In this document: in pieces, positions 22,184 to 30,400 of the stretch
How positions within the stretch are numbered: the stretch's first letter is position 1
Layout of the letters: each line of letters starts with the position of its first letter
Source: Rubellimicrobium mesophilum DSM 19309
GTDB taxonomy: Bacteria > Pseudomonadota > Alphaproteobacteria > Rhodobacterales > Rhodobacteraceae
Direction: 5' to 3'
NCBI RefSeq assembly: GCF_000600335.2
Contig: NZ_KK088561.1
Location: 1 to 64,000, forward strand
Length of the DNA: 64,000 nt
Made by a program: the position numbers and the translations under genes
Notes under the pieces: model-generated
The model's input: only the letters and a program-made list of their open reading frames with translations
Told to the model about the DNA's origin: nothing
The model's database searches: none

Positions 22184-23136
22184 GCGAGCCTCCGCGTCAG
22201 GCCCGCCGGGTCCGCCGTCTCGATCACGCGGTAGAGCGAGGCCTCGCCGGTCATGGAAGGCGCAAGCGCGTGACGCTCGCCGGGCTTCACCAGCGCCGTG
22301 TCGCCGGGGTTCAGCACCGTCTCCGGGCCATTGTCGTAGCGCAGGCGCCAGTGGCCGCGCATGGGCATCAGCACGACGTGGCGGTCATGGGCATGGAACT
22401 CGTCGGGAATGGAGTTGCGCGACAGCAGCTCCACCTCGAAGCCCGGGCGGTCCTTGAGGGCACCCTCCGCGCCGATCACCTTGGCGGGCTGCCTGTCGGA
22501 CAGCGCCATCAGGTCCCAGTAGCGGGCGACGAACTCGGGCACCACGTCGCGGGTCGTGGGCTCGAGGAACTGCTTCAGCTCCTCGTCGGTAAGGAGCGGC
22601 ATTGGCGGCACGTCCTCAGGCAGCGACTGGCCCTTCTTGCTGTCGTAGAGCTTGCCATTCCTGCCCAGCACGAGGCCGTGGTCCTTGGCGTCCGTGATGA
22701 CCTGCGGCGCCCAGATCACCCCGCCCCCGGCGTCGTCGCCGCCGAGGATCGCCATGATCATCCCATAGTCCGTTCCGATGTTCTCGAAGCCCCGGAAGAT
22801 GCCGGTGGGGATGTTAAAGATGTCCCCCTCCTCGAGCACCACCTCGCCCGCGTTGCCCCAGCGGCCCCAGAAGAAGCGCCACCGGCCCTTGAGGACGAAG
22901 AACACCTCGGCCGTGCGGTGCGAGTGCAGCGAGTTGCGGCACTTGGGCGGCTGGCCCGCCGCGCCGATGTTGAAGCCGGGCGTGTCGCGGATGTGAACGT
23001 GCTGGTCGGGGGACTCGCTGACCCCGCCGCCGATGATCGTGAAGTTCTCCTTCTGGTTCGACCCCGGCGTGTGGGCGTCGATGAAGGCGGTCTTGCAGGG
23101 ACGCAGGTCGCCGTAGCGGACGATGCGGGCGTCCAT
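22180..23136 (-). CDS. Bicupin protein
   Basis: This 318-residue protein has two cupin barrels. The first shows the metal-site pattern LHSHRTAEVFFVLKGRWRF and EEGDIFNIPTGIFRGFEN. The second has EFHAHDRHVVLMPMRGHWRL and NPGDTALVKPGERHAL. His-x-His...Glu ligands are clear in the first barrel and weaker in the second. Such bicupins may be dioxygenases, isomerases or non-enzymatic sugar/acid-binding proteins. It sits between lacI (12 bp upstream) and the MetE-like gene (overlapping), as part of the operon controlled from site D. Confidence 0.8.
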   Translation of the reverse strand: MDARIVRYGDLRPCKTAFIDAHTPGSNQKENFTIIGGGVSESPDQHVHIRDTPGFNIGAAGQPPKCRNSLHSHRTAEVFFVLKGRWRFFWGRWGNAGEVVLEEGDIFNIPTGIFRGFENIGTDYGMIMAILGGDDAGGGVIWAPQVITDAKDHGLVLGRNGKLYDSKKGQSLPEDVPPMPLLTDEELKQFLEPTTRDVVPEFVARYWDLMALSDRQPAKVIGAEGALKDRPGFEVELLSRNSIPDEFHAHDRHVVLMPMRGHWRLRYDNGPETVLNPGDTALVKPGERHALAPSMTGEASLYRVIETADPAGLTRRLA

Positions 23137-23148
23137 CTCCTGGGGGGA

Positions 23149-24195
23149 TCATGTCTCACCTCTTGGGAATGGGTCGGGGGAGCGTCGGGCCCCCTCGGGA
23201 AGGCAGGCCGAGCCCCGGATGACCAGGGGGGCCGGCAGTCTCACCTTGCGGGGCTCGGTCTCGCCCTCGATCCGGCGGACGAGGGCGTCCACGGTCGCCT
23301 CCACCATCGCCTCGACCGGCTGGCGGATCGTGGTCAGGTCATAGGCAGCCCAGGCCGACATGGGCACGTCGTCGTAGCCCACGACCGAGACGTCTCCGGG
23401 CACCCGCAGCCCCAGCTCGGCGTGGAGCACGTCGAGCACGGCGAAGGCCATGTGGTCGTTGCCGACGAAGATCGCGTCCGGTCGCTCGGGCCGGGCCATC
23501 AGATCGCGAGTCGCGCGCGACGCCGTCTCCCGGTCATAAAGGCCGTCGATGACCGCGAAGGGCTCCCGCCCGGCGGCGGCCAGCCCTTCCCGGAACCCCC
23601 GCGCCCGGTCGCGTCCCGTCGAGGAGCCCTGCCAGCCCGCGATGTGCGCGATACGCTGGTGTCCTCCCGCGATCAGGAACTCTGCCACGGCCCGCCCGCC
23701 GGCGACGTTGTCCGAGGTCACCTCGGACAGGCGCGGATCGTCCTGACCCCGGTTGAAGGCCACGACGGGGATGCCCGCCGCGTCGCAGCGCGCCGTCAGG
23801 TCGTTCGTCATGGCGACCGAGGCCGTGACGATCCCGTCGACCTGATAGTCAAGGAGTTCCCGCAGCACCTGCTCGGTTTTGGCCGCATCGTTGTCCGCGA
23901 GGAAGATGAGGACATGATAGCCCTCGGCCTGGAGCGCGCGGCTCAGGTGCTCCAGCGCGACGGGATAGAACTGGTTCTCGAGGTAGGCGACCACGAGCCC
24001 GATGATCCGGCTCTTGCCCGTAATCATCGCGCGGGCCAGCACGTTGGGCCGGTAGCCCAGCTTCTCGGCCGCCGCGCGGACCTTCTCGGCGGTCTTGGGC
24101 GATACCGAGGCGCCCGGCGTGAACACCCGGCTGACGGCCGACTGCGACACCCCTGCGAGCGCCGCCACCTGCGCCGATGTGACCTTCTCCGCCAT
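23149..24195 (-). CDS. LacI/GalR-family transcriptional regulator
   Basis: This 348-residue repressor has an N-terminal helix-turn-helix (TSAQVAALAGVSQSAVSRVF, residues 6-25) and a hinge helix near NVLARAMITGKS. A periplasmic-binding-protein-like effector domain follows (SRIIGLVVAYLENQFYPVAL, then DGIVTAS, FVGNDHMAFAVLDVLH and VSVVGYDDVPMS). Start 24195 is one base from the SDR stop; a start at 24219 would overlap that gene. LacI proteins bind palindromes of the form found at sites A to E, and this is the only LacI gene in the window, so it is the best candidate for their regulator. Its own operon carries site D, which implies autoregulation. Confidence 0.93.
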   Translation of the reverse strand: MAEKVTSAQVAALAGVSQSAVSRVFTPGASVSPKTAEKVRAAAEKLGYRPNVLARAMITGKSRIIGLVVAYLENQFYPVALEHLSRALQAEGYHVLIFLADNDAAKTEQVLRELLDYQVDGIVTASVAMTNDLTARCDAAGIPVVAFNRGQDDPRLSEVTSDNVAGGRAVAEFLIAGGHQRIAHIAGWQGSSTGRDRARGFREGLAAAGREPFAVIDGLYDRETASRATRDLMARPERPDAIFVGNDHMAFAVLDVLHAELGLRVPGDVSVVGYDDVPMSAWAAYDLTTIRQPVEAMVEATVDALVRRIEGETEPRKVRLPAPLVIRGSACLPEGARRSPDPFPRGET

Positions 24196-24196
24196 G

Positions 24197-24967
24197 CTAG
24201 TCCGCCGTCCATCCGCCATCGACCAGCAGCGCCGTCCCGGTGACGAGCGCGCTCGCGTCCGAGGCCAGGAACACCACCGGCCCCATCAGGTCCTCCACCT
24301 CGCCCACGCGGCCGAGCTTGATCTTGGAGAGCACCCAGGCCCGCCGCTCCGGGTCGTCCAGCGTCCGCGCGGCCAGCGGCGTGCGGATGAAGGTCGGGCA
24401 GAGTGTGTTCACCCGGATGCCGTGCGGCCCCCATTCGATGGCCATGGCCTTGGTCATGCCCTCCAGCGCGTGCTTGCTGGCGCAGTAGACCGACCGATCC
24501 GGCCCGCCGACATGGCCCATCTGGGACGAGACATTGACGAGGCTCCCCGGCTGCCCGGCCGCGATCAGCCCCTTGGCCACCTCGCGCGTCAGGAAGAACG
24601 CCGCCCGAAGGTTCAGCCCCATCGCGGCGTCGTAGTCCTCGGGCCGGGCCTCCAGCGCCGGCGAATGCCGGGCGAGCCCTGCCGCATTGAGCAGCACGTC
24701 GAAGGGCCCCTCGCGCCCGACCGTCGCGGCGGTGGCGTCGAGGTCCGTGATGTCCAGCACATGGGTCGAGGCCCGTCCCCCCGCCGCGCGGATCGCCTCG
24801 GCGACCGCCAGCAGCTCCTCCTCGCGCCGAGCGACCAGCACGACCTCCGCCCCCGCCTCGGCCAGGGCCGCCGCGCAGGCGAGCCCGATGCCCGAGGACG
24901 CGCCCGCTACAAGGGCGCGCTTGCCGTCCAGGCGGAACGAGGGGCTGCGGGGCAGGTCCAGGGCCAA
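24197..24967 (-). CDS. Short-chain dehydrogenase/reductase
   Basis: This 256-residue classical SDR has the cofactor motif GASSGIG, NNAG-equivalent LNAAGLA, catalytic Ser in VNVSSQ, YCASK (Tyr-x-x-x-Lys) and a C-terminal GTALLVDGGW. The N-terminal basic residues around VLVARRE favour NADP or NAD without distinction. No ATG fits the family start. TTG 24967, with GGCGGAG upstream inside the end of the hisD-like gene, gives the expected length and a 5-bp distance from the previous stop. It is the second gene of the operon from site D, directly after a HisD-like alcohol dehydrogenase. Confidence 0.85.
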   Translation of the reverse strand: MALDLPRSPSFRLDGKRALVAGASSGIGLACAAALAEAGAEVVLVARREEELLAVAEAIRAAGGRASTHVLDITDLDATAATVGREGPFDVLLNAAGLARHSPALEARPEDYDAAMGLNLRAAFFLTREVAKGLIAAGQPGSLVNVSSQMGHVGGPDRSVYCASKHALEGMTKAMAIEWGPHGIRVNTLCPTFIRTPLAARTLDDPERRAWVLSKIKLGRVGEVEDLMGPVVFLASDASALVTGTALLVDGGWTAD

Positions 24968-24971
24968 GGCG

Positions 24972-26299
24972 CTACTCCGCCGCGTCCCGGGCGAGGGCAG
25001 GCGCCCCGTAGGGCACGTTCCGCCCGCCGTAGCGCCGGACGCGAATGTTGCACTGCTCCGCGTGCCCCACGAACCCCTCCAGCAGGCAGAGCCGCGAGCC
25101 GTATTCCCCCACCAGCGCCGCCGCCTCATCCGTCAGGATGCGCTGGTAGGAGTGCGTCTTGAGGAACTTGCCAACCCAGAGCCCGCCGGTGTAGCGCCCC
25201 GCCTTGCGCGTGGGCAGCGTGTGGTTGGTGCCGATCACCTTGTCGCCGTTCGCGACGTTGGCGCGCGGCCCCAGGAAGAGCGCCCCGTAGCTCGTCATGT
25301 TCTCCAGGAACCAGTCGTCCCGGTCGGTCATGACTTGGACGTGCTCGTAGGCCATGTCGTTGGCGACCTGCAGCATCTCCTCGTCGGTGTCGCAGAGGAT
25401 CACGTCGCCGTAGTCGCGCCACGACACCGAGGCGGTCTCGGCGGTCGGCAGGACTCCCAGCAGCCGCTCGACCTCCGCCATGGTCCCCTCCGCCAGCCGG
25501 CGCGAGGTGGTGATGAGGCAGGCGGGCGAGTTGTACCCGTGCTCGGCCTGCCCGAGGAGGTCCGTCGCGCAAAGCTCCGCGTCCACGGTGTCGTCGGCGA
25601 TCAGCATGGTCTCGGTCGGCCCGGCGAAGAGGTCGATCCCGACGCGCCCGTAGAGCTGCCGCTTGGCCTCGGCGACGTAGGCATTGCCCGGCCCCACGAG
25701 CATATCGACCGGCTTGATCGTCTCGGTCCCCAGCGCCATGGCGCCCACCGCCTGCATCCCGCCCAGGACGTAGATCTCGTGCGCGCCGCCCAGGTGCATC
25801 GCGGCAACGATGGCCGGGTGGGGCGCCCCTTCACCGGCGGCGCAGAGGCGACGATGCGCGGCACCCCGGCCACGTTCGCCGTCAGCACGCTCATGTGCGC
25901 CGAGGCGACCATGGGGAACTTGCCGCCGGGCACGTAGCACCCCACCGACTGCACGGGGATGTTGCGGTGCCCCAGGATCACCCCCGGCAACGTCTCGACC
26001 TCGATATCGCGCATTGAGGCCCGTTGCGCCTCGGCGAAGCGCCCGATCTGCTCTTGCGCGAAGCGGATGTCGGCCATGTCGCGGGCCGAGACCTTCTGCA
26101 TCGCCGCATCGATCTCGGACGGCGAGAGCCGGAAGCTCGGCGGGTCGTAGTTGTCGAACCTCGCCGACAGTTCCCGCACCGCCGCGTCGCCCCGCGCGGC
26201 GATGTCGCCCAGCACCGTCTCGACCGTCGCGCGCACCTTGGCGTCGTCCTCGGCCCGCGCCGCCTCGGGCTTGCCGCGCTTCAGGTGCGTGATCGCCAT
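24972..26299 (-). pseudogene. Histidinol dehydrogenase family protein 2, apparent frameshift
   Basis: This is the second HisD-fold enzyme of the window, about 442 residues. It has [34 protein letters not shown], metal-site QAEHGYNS, catalytic Glu-His in YEHVQVM, and the C-terminal [19 protein letters not shown]. The C-run at 25825-25828 (plus strand) seems to lack one base, which separates PPVKG from [13 protein letters not shown] 26299 has GGGAGG six bases upstream. It is the first gene of the operon with SDR, lacI, bicupin, metE-like and hydrolase genes, and operator D lies 100 bp upstream. Sequence divergence from copy 1 suggests a different substrate or step, not recent duplication. Confidence 0.84.
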
Positions 26300-26398
26300 G
26301 ACCGCCTCCCACCTTGCGGCGCGCCCGGGCCGCCGCATTCCCAAGATCGTGCCCGGCGGAGTCGCTCGCACCGGCCCTCGCCCCAGATCCTAGCAATC

Positions 26399-26414
26399 TT
26401 GCATACGTTTTCAA
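26399..26414. promoter_or_regulatory. LacI-family operator, site D
   Basis: TTGCATACGTTTTCAA matches the shared palindrome at 14 of 16 or more positions. It lies in the 209-bp gap between the ATPase gene end (26509) and the hisD-like 2 start (26299), where the promoter for the six-gene operon including lacI must lie. Confidence 0.68.
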
Positions 26415-26508
26415 CGATCATCTGGAGAGGGGTTCCGGCAAGCGAGTTCAGTCCCTTGACCATCCCTCCCGGACGCCGCCGGACAGGACAAGCCGCGCCC
26501 CGCGCCTG

Positions 26509-27561
26509 TCAGCCCTGGCTGGCCAACCTGTCCCCCGTCTTCGCATCGAAGAGGTGGCAGATCGCCGCCGGCACGCGCATCGAGACCAGCTCGCCGATCT
26601 CGACGCGGACCTCCTTGTGCGCCTTGACCGCGACCAAGGCGCCGCCGGCCCGAACGGTGACCATGGTGGCATCGCCAAGGAGCTCGGTCGTGTAGGCCGG
26701 AGCGACGATCTCTCCCTCGGGGGCCAAGGTGGCATCCTCGGCCCGGAAGCCGAGCGTGACCGGCCCGTCCGGTGTCCTAAGGCCGGTGATCGTGACGTTC
26801 TCCCCCTCGAAGACGCCGCCGCGCAGCGTGCCGTTCAGGAGGTTCATGGCCGGGTTGCCGATGAAGCCCGCCACGAAGGTGTTCGCGGGCCGGTCGTAGA
26901 TGTCCGTCGGCGCGCCGATCTGCTGGACCACGCCACCCTTCATCACCACCACGCGGTCGGCCAGCGTCATCGCCTCCACCTGGTCGTGGGTCACGTAGAT
27001 CGTCGTGACCTGCAGCTCGTGGCTCAGGTTCTTGATCTGCGCCCGGGTGGAAACTCGCAGCTTCGCGTCGAGGTTCGACAGCGGCTCGTCCATCAGGAAG
27101 ACCGAGGGCTGCCGAACGATGGCCCGCGCGAGAGCGACCCGCTGACGCTGCCCGCCCGACAGGGCCGCCGGCTTCCGTTCGAGGAAATCCTCCAGCTCCA
27201 CCATGGCCGCCGCGCGCCGCACCCGGGCATCGTGCTCCGAGGCAGGGATGCGACGAACCTTCAGCGGGAACCGGATGTTCTCGTAGACCGACAGGTTCGG
27301 GTAGAGCGCGTAGCTCTGGAACACCATGGCGATGTCCCGGTCCTTGGGGTCGAGGTTGTTGACCCGCTTCCCCCCGATCAGGATGTCGCCCGAGCTCGCG
27401 TCCTCCAGCCCGGCGATCATCCGCATCGTCGTGGTCTTGCCGCAGCCGGAGGGGCCCAGGAGCACCAGGAACTCCCGGTCCGAGATGGTGAGGTCGAGGT
27501 CCTTCACCCCCACGAAGGCGCCCCAGCGCTTGGTCACGCCTCTCAGCTCGATCTCGGCCAT
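26509..27561 (-). CDS. ABC transporter ATP-binding protein (UgpC/MalK-type)
   Basis: This 350-residue CUT1 ATPase has Walker A GPSGCGKTT, Q-loop MVFQSYALYP, signature LSGGQRQRVALARA, Walker B VFLMDEPLSNLD and switch TIYVTHDQVEA. A C-terminal TOBE/regulatory domain covers about 240-350. No permease or binding-protein gene adjoins it. The operator upstream (site E) is shared with the binding-protein/permease operon at 17157-20376, which lacks an ATPase, so the two parts probably make one importer. UgpC/MalK-type ATPases can also serve several importers. Confidence 0.93.
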   Translation of the reverse strand: MAEIELRGVTKRWGAFVGVKDLDLTISDREFLVLLGPSGCGKTTTMRMIAGLEDASSGDILIGGKRVNNLDPKDRDIAMVFQSYALYPNLSVYENIRFPLKVRRIPASEHDARVRRAAAMVELEDFLERKPAALSGGQRQRVALARAIVRQPSVFLMDEPLSNLDAKLRVSTRAQIKNLSHELQVTTIYVTHDQVEAMTLADRVVVMKGGVVQQIGAPTDIYDRPANTFVAGFIGNPAMNLLNGTLRGGVFEGENVTITGLRTPDGPVTLGFRAEDATLAPEGEIVAPAYTTELLGDATMVTVRAGGALVAVKAHKEVRVEIGELVSMRVPAAICHLFDAKTGDRLASQG

Positions 27562-27628
27562 GAGCCTCCCCGCACCCGCTCGCGTCCCGCCAAGTCTTGC
27601 GCCACCCGCCCGGCGTGGCAAGAACTTT

Positions 27629-27644
27629 CTGCAATCGTATGCAA
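27629..27644. promoter_or_regulatory. LacI-family operator, site E
   Basis: CTGCAATCGTATGCAA is centred on CG, 68 bp upstream of the orphan ATPase start (27561) and beyond the end of the neighbouring SDR gene. It links the ATPase to the regulon of sites A to D. Confidence 0.67.
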
Positions 27645-27689
27645 ACAGGGAGGCCGGGGCCGCATCCCGTGGATGCGACCCCAGTCCGG

Positions 27690-28451
27690 TCAGCGGGTGG
27701 TGTAGCCCCCGTCGATGACGACGACGCTGCCCGTCATGTAGCTCGACGCGTCCGTGCAGAGGAGCAGCGCCGCCGTGGCGATCTCCTCCACCGTCCCGGC
27801 CCGGCGCATCGGCGTCATATCGGTCCAGACCTCCGCCCATTCCGGGATCTCGAAGCCGCCGGCCGTCATGTCGGTCATGATGTAGCCCGGCGCGATGGCG
27901 TTCACCCGGATGTTGTCCTTGGCGAGGTCGGAGGCGAGGCTCTTGGTCAGCATGTGCACGGCGGCCTTGGAGGCGTTGTAGGCCGTCTGGATCTGCGGGA
28001 CGTTGCTGATGTGGCCCGAGATCGAGCCGATGTTCAGGATCACCCCGCCGCCCTGTGCCCGCATCGGCCGGATCGCGGCCCGGCAGGCGAAGTAGACCGA
28101 ATCGAGGTTGACCGCCATCAGCCCCCGGTAGCGCTCGTCCGAGAAGTCCTCGGTCGGGCCGTGCATGGCGACGCCGGCGTTGTTCACCAGGATGTCGAGC
28201 CGTCCCCGGTCCCGCGCCACGCCCGCCACCAGGGCGTCAATGGCGCCGGGCTGGGTCACGTCGCAGGGCCTGTATTCGACCTTGTGACCCTCGGCCCTCA
28301 GCTCCTCCGTGCCGCCCGGGTCGGTCCGGGCCGAGACGATCACGTCCGCCCCCGCCTCGGCCAGCGCCCGCGCGATGCCGAGCCCGATGCCCCGCGTGCC
28401 CCCCGTCACCAGCGCTACCTTCCCGTCGGCGCGGAACCTGTCGATGATCAT
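27690..28451 (-). CDS. Short-chain dehydrogenase/reductase (polyol/sugar type)
   Basis: This 253-residue classical SDR has GGTRGIG (cofactor loop), NNAGVAM, ILNIGSIS (catalytic Ser), YNASKAA (Tyr/Lys) and VVVIDGGY at the end. It is the last gene of the leftward polyol operon, 29 bp after the zinc-dependent dehydrogenase. SDRs in this position commonly oxidise sugar alcohols or reduce keto-sugars. The substrate cannot be specified. The downstream gap (27562-27689) contains operator E of the neighbouring ATPase gene. Confidence 0.87.
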   Translation of the reverse strand: MIIDRFRADGKVALVTGGTRGIGLGIARALAEAGADVIVSARTDPGGTEELRAEGHKVEYRPCDVTQPGAIDALVAGVARDRGRLDILVNNAGVAMHGPTEDFSDERYRGLMAVNLDSVYFACRAAIRPMRAQGGGVILNIGSISGHISNVPQIQTAYNASKAAVHMLTKSLASDLAKDNIRVNAIAPGYIMTDMTAGGFEIPEWAEVWTDMTPMRRAGTVEEIATAALLLCTDASSYMTGSVVVIDGGYTTR

Positions 28452-28480
28452 CTTTCTATTCCTCTTGCGGCCGCGCCCTT

Positions 28481-29596
28481 TCAGGGCCGCAGCGTGACCT
28501 TCAGCGACGACGACCCGTCGATCACCATCTGGATGCCCAGCTCGAACTCCTCGAGCGGCAGCTTGTGGGTGATGATCTCGTCCATCGGCAGCCGCCCCTC
28601 AGCGATCATGCGGATCGCCGTCTCATAGGCGTAGGGGCTCAGGTGGACGCCCTTGATGTCGAGCTCCTTCGTGTCCCCGATGATCGACCAGTCCGCCGTC
28701 ACCGCCTCGCGGAACACCGAGAACTCGATGAAGCGCCCGCGCTTGCGGATCATGTCGAGCCCCTGCGTCACCGCGCGCGGCGCGCCCGTAGCCTCGACAT
28801 AGACATCGCAGCCGTAGCCGCCCGTCAGCTCCTTGACCTTCGCGACCGCGTCCTCCTCGCGCGGGTTGATGGTCATGTCGGCGCCGCAGCGCTTCGCGAG
28901 GTCCAGCCGGGCCGGATGCAGGTCCAGCGCGATCAGCCGCTTGGGGTTCTTCATCCGCGCCGCCGCGACCATGCCCAGGCCGAGGCTCCCGCACCCCGCG
29001 ATCACCACGGTGTCGTTGAACCGCAGCTCCGCCCGGTTGATCGTGTGGACGGCGCAGCCCAGAGGCTCCACGAAGACGCCATGCTCCGGGTCCATGCCTT
29101 CGGGCAGCTTGTAGTTCAGGGCCTTCCTCGGAAACACCATGTACTCCGCCCAGGACCCCGGCGTCCGCTGGTGGAAGCCGTAGATGTCGTGCGGCTCGCA
29201 GAGCCAGTAGAGCCCCTCCTTGCAGTAGAGGCACTCCCCGCAGGGCACGATCTGCTCCGAGCAGACATGGTCCCCGACCTTCAGCCCATCGCGCCCCTCG
29301 GCCCCCTCGCCGAACTGCACCACCTGCGCCACGAACTCGTGCCCCACGGTGATCGGCGGCTCGATGTAGCGCCCCTGGCCGTCGTTGCTCCCCCAGATCT
29401 TCGGCGCGCCGTCATAGCATTTGCCGTCCGAGGCGCAGACCCCGGCGAGGATCACCTTCACCAGCACCTCGCCCGGGCCCGGCTTCGGCACCGGCACCTG
29501 CTCCAGCCGGTAGTCGCGCGGCCCGTGGCAGACCACGGCCTTCATGGTTTCGGGGATGGCCTGAGCCAGCGTCTCGGGGTTGCTCTGGATGTTCAT
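28481..29596 (-). CDS. Zinc-dependent alcohol dehydrogenase, erythritol/L-threitol dehydrogenase-like
   Basis: This 371-residue medium-chain dehydrogenase has a catalytic zinc site with Cys54 (GVCASD) and GHE at 85-87. A structural zinc site is formed by Cys119, 122, 125 and 133, and the NAD loop reads GCGSLG. The signature stretches SEQIVPCGECLYCKEG and CEPHDIYGF resemble the erythritol/L-threitol dehydrogenase group of actinobacteria and alphaproteobacteria. It would oxidise a polyol to a ketose. It lies between the FrcA-type ATPase gene (42 bp upstream) and the SDR. Substrate assignment is by family resemblance only. Confidence 0.85.
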   Translation of the reverse strand: MNIQSNPETLAQAIPETMKAVVCHGPRDYRLEQVPVPKPGPGEVLVKVILAGVCASDGKCYDGAPKIWGSNDGQGRYIEPPITVGHEFVAQVVQFGEGAEGRDGLKVGDHVCSEQIVPCGECLYCKEGLYWLCEPHDIYGFHQRTPGSWAEYMVFPRKALNYKLPEGMDPEHGVFVEPLGCAVHTINRAELRFNDTVVIAGCGSLGLGMVAAARMKNPKRLIALDLHPARLDLAKRCGADMTINPREEDAVAKVKELTGGYGCDVYVEATGAPRAVTQGLDMIRKRGRFIEFSVFREAVTADWSIIGDTKELDIKGVHLSPYAYETAIRMIAEGRLPMDEIITHKLPLEEFELGIQMVIDGSSSLKVTLRP

Positions 29597-29638
29597 TCTG
29601 TCACCTGTTCATGGGGACGGGCGTCCCCGATATGTCCT

Positions 29639-30400
29639 TCAGCCGCCGACCATGAGCCGGACGACCTCCTCGTGCGAGGTCTCGCTGATCCGCCGCTCCC
29701 CGGCCTCGACCCCGCGCCGCAGCACGATGATCCGGTCCGCCACAGCGAAGATGTCCTGCAGGTTGTGCGAGATGAAGATCACTCCGCGCCCCTGAGCCTT
29801 GAGCTGGTGGATGAGCGCGATCACCTTGCGCTGCTCCGGCACGCCCAAGGCGGCGGTGGGCTCGTCCATGATGAGGACGCGCGCGTTCCAGTAGACCGCC
29901 CGGCCGATCGCCACCGCCTGCCGCTGCCCGCCCGAGAAGTTGCTGACCGGCGCGTCCATCCGGCTCACGTGGAAGTCGAGCCGCGCCATCGTCTCCCGCG
30001 CCGCCTCGGCCATTCGGCGGCGGTCGAGCACCGGCAGGAAGCCCAGCGCCTTCCGCATCGGCTCGCGCCCCAGGAAGATGTTGCCGCCGATGGTCAGGTT
30101 GTCCGCGAGCGCCAGGTCCTGGTAGATCGTCTCGATTCCCCGGTCCCGCGCCTCCTGCGGCGAGGCGAAGCGCACCGGCTGGCCGTCCAGCAGGATCTCG
30201 CCCCCCGAGGGCGCGTAGACCCCCGAGACCGCCTTGATAAGCGTCGTCTTGCCCGCGCCGTTGTCCCCGGCCAGCGCCACGACCTCGCCCGCGCGGATGG
30301 TCATGGAGACTTCCTTGAGCGCCTGCACCGCGCCGAAGCTCTTGGACAGGTGCCGGATCTCGAGGAGCGGCGCCGTGGGGGTCCCGCTCAGGTCATTCAC
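29639..30400 (-). CDS. Sugar ABC transporter ATP-binding protein (FrcA-like, single ATPase domain)
   Basis: This 253-residue ATPase has Walker A GDNGAGKTT (45-53), Q-loop TIYQDLALAD, signature FSGGQRQAVAIGRA, Walker B VLIMDEPTAALG and switch VIFISHNL. Unlike RbsA/XylG-type CUT2 ATPases of about 500 residues it has one nucleotide-binding domain, as in FrcA of Sinorhizobium, so a homodimer must power the importer. Its start overlaps the permease stop by 8 bp. Confidence 0.92.
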   Translation of the reverse strand: MNDLSGTPTAPLLEIRHLSKSFGAVQALKEVSMTIRAGEVVALAGDNGAGKTTLIKAVSGVYAPSGGEILLDGQPVRFASPQEARDRGIETIYQDLALADNLTIGGNIFLGREPMRKALGFLPVLDRRRMAEAARETMARLDFHVSRMDAPVSNFSGGQRQAVAIGRAVYWNARVLIMDEPTAALGVPEQRKVIALIHQLKAQGRGVIFISHNLQDIFAVADRIIVLRRGVEAGERRISETSHEEVVRLMVGG

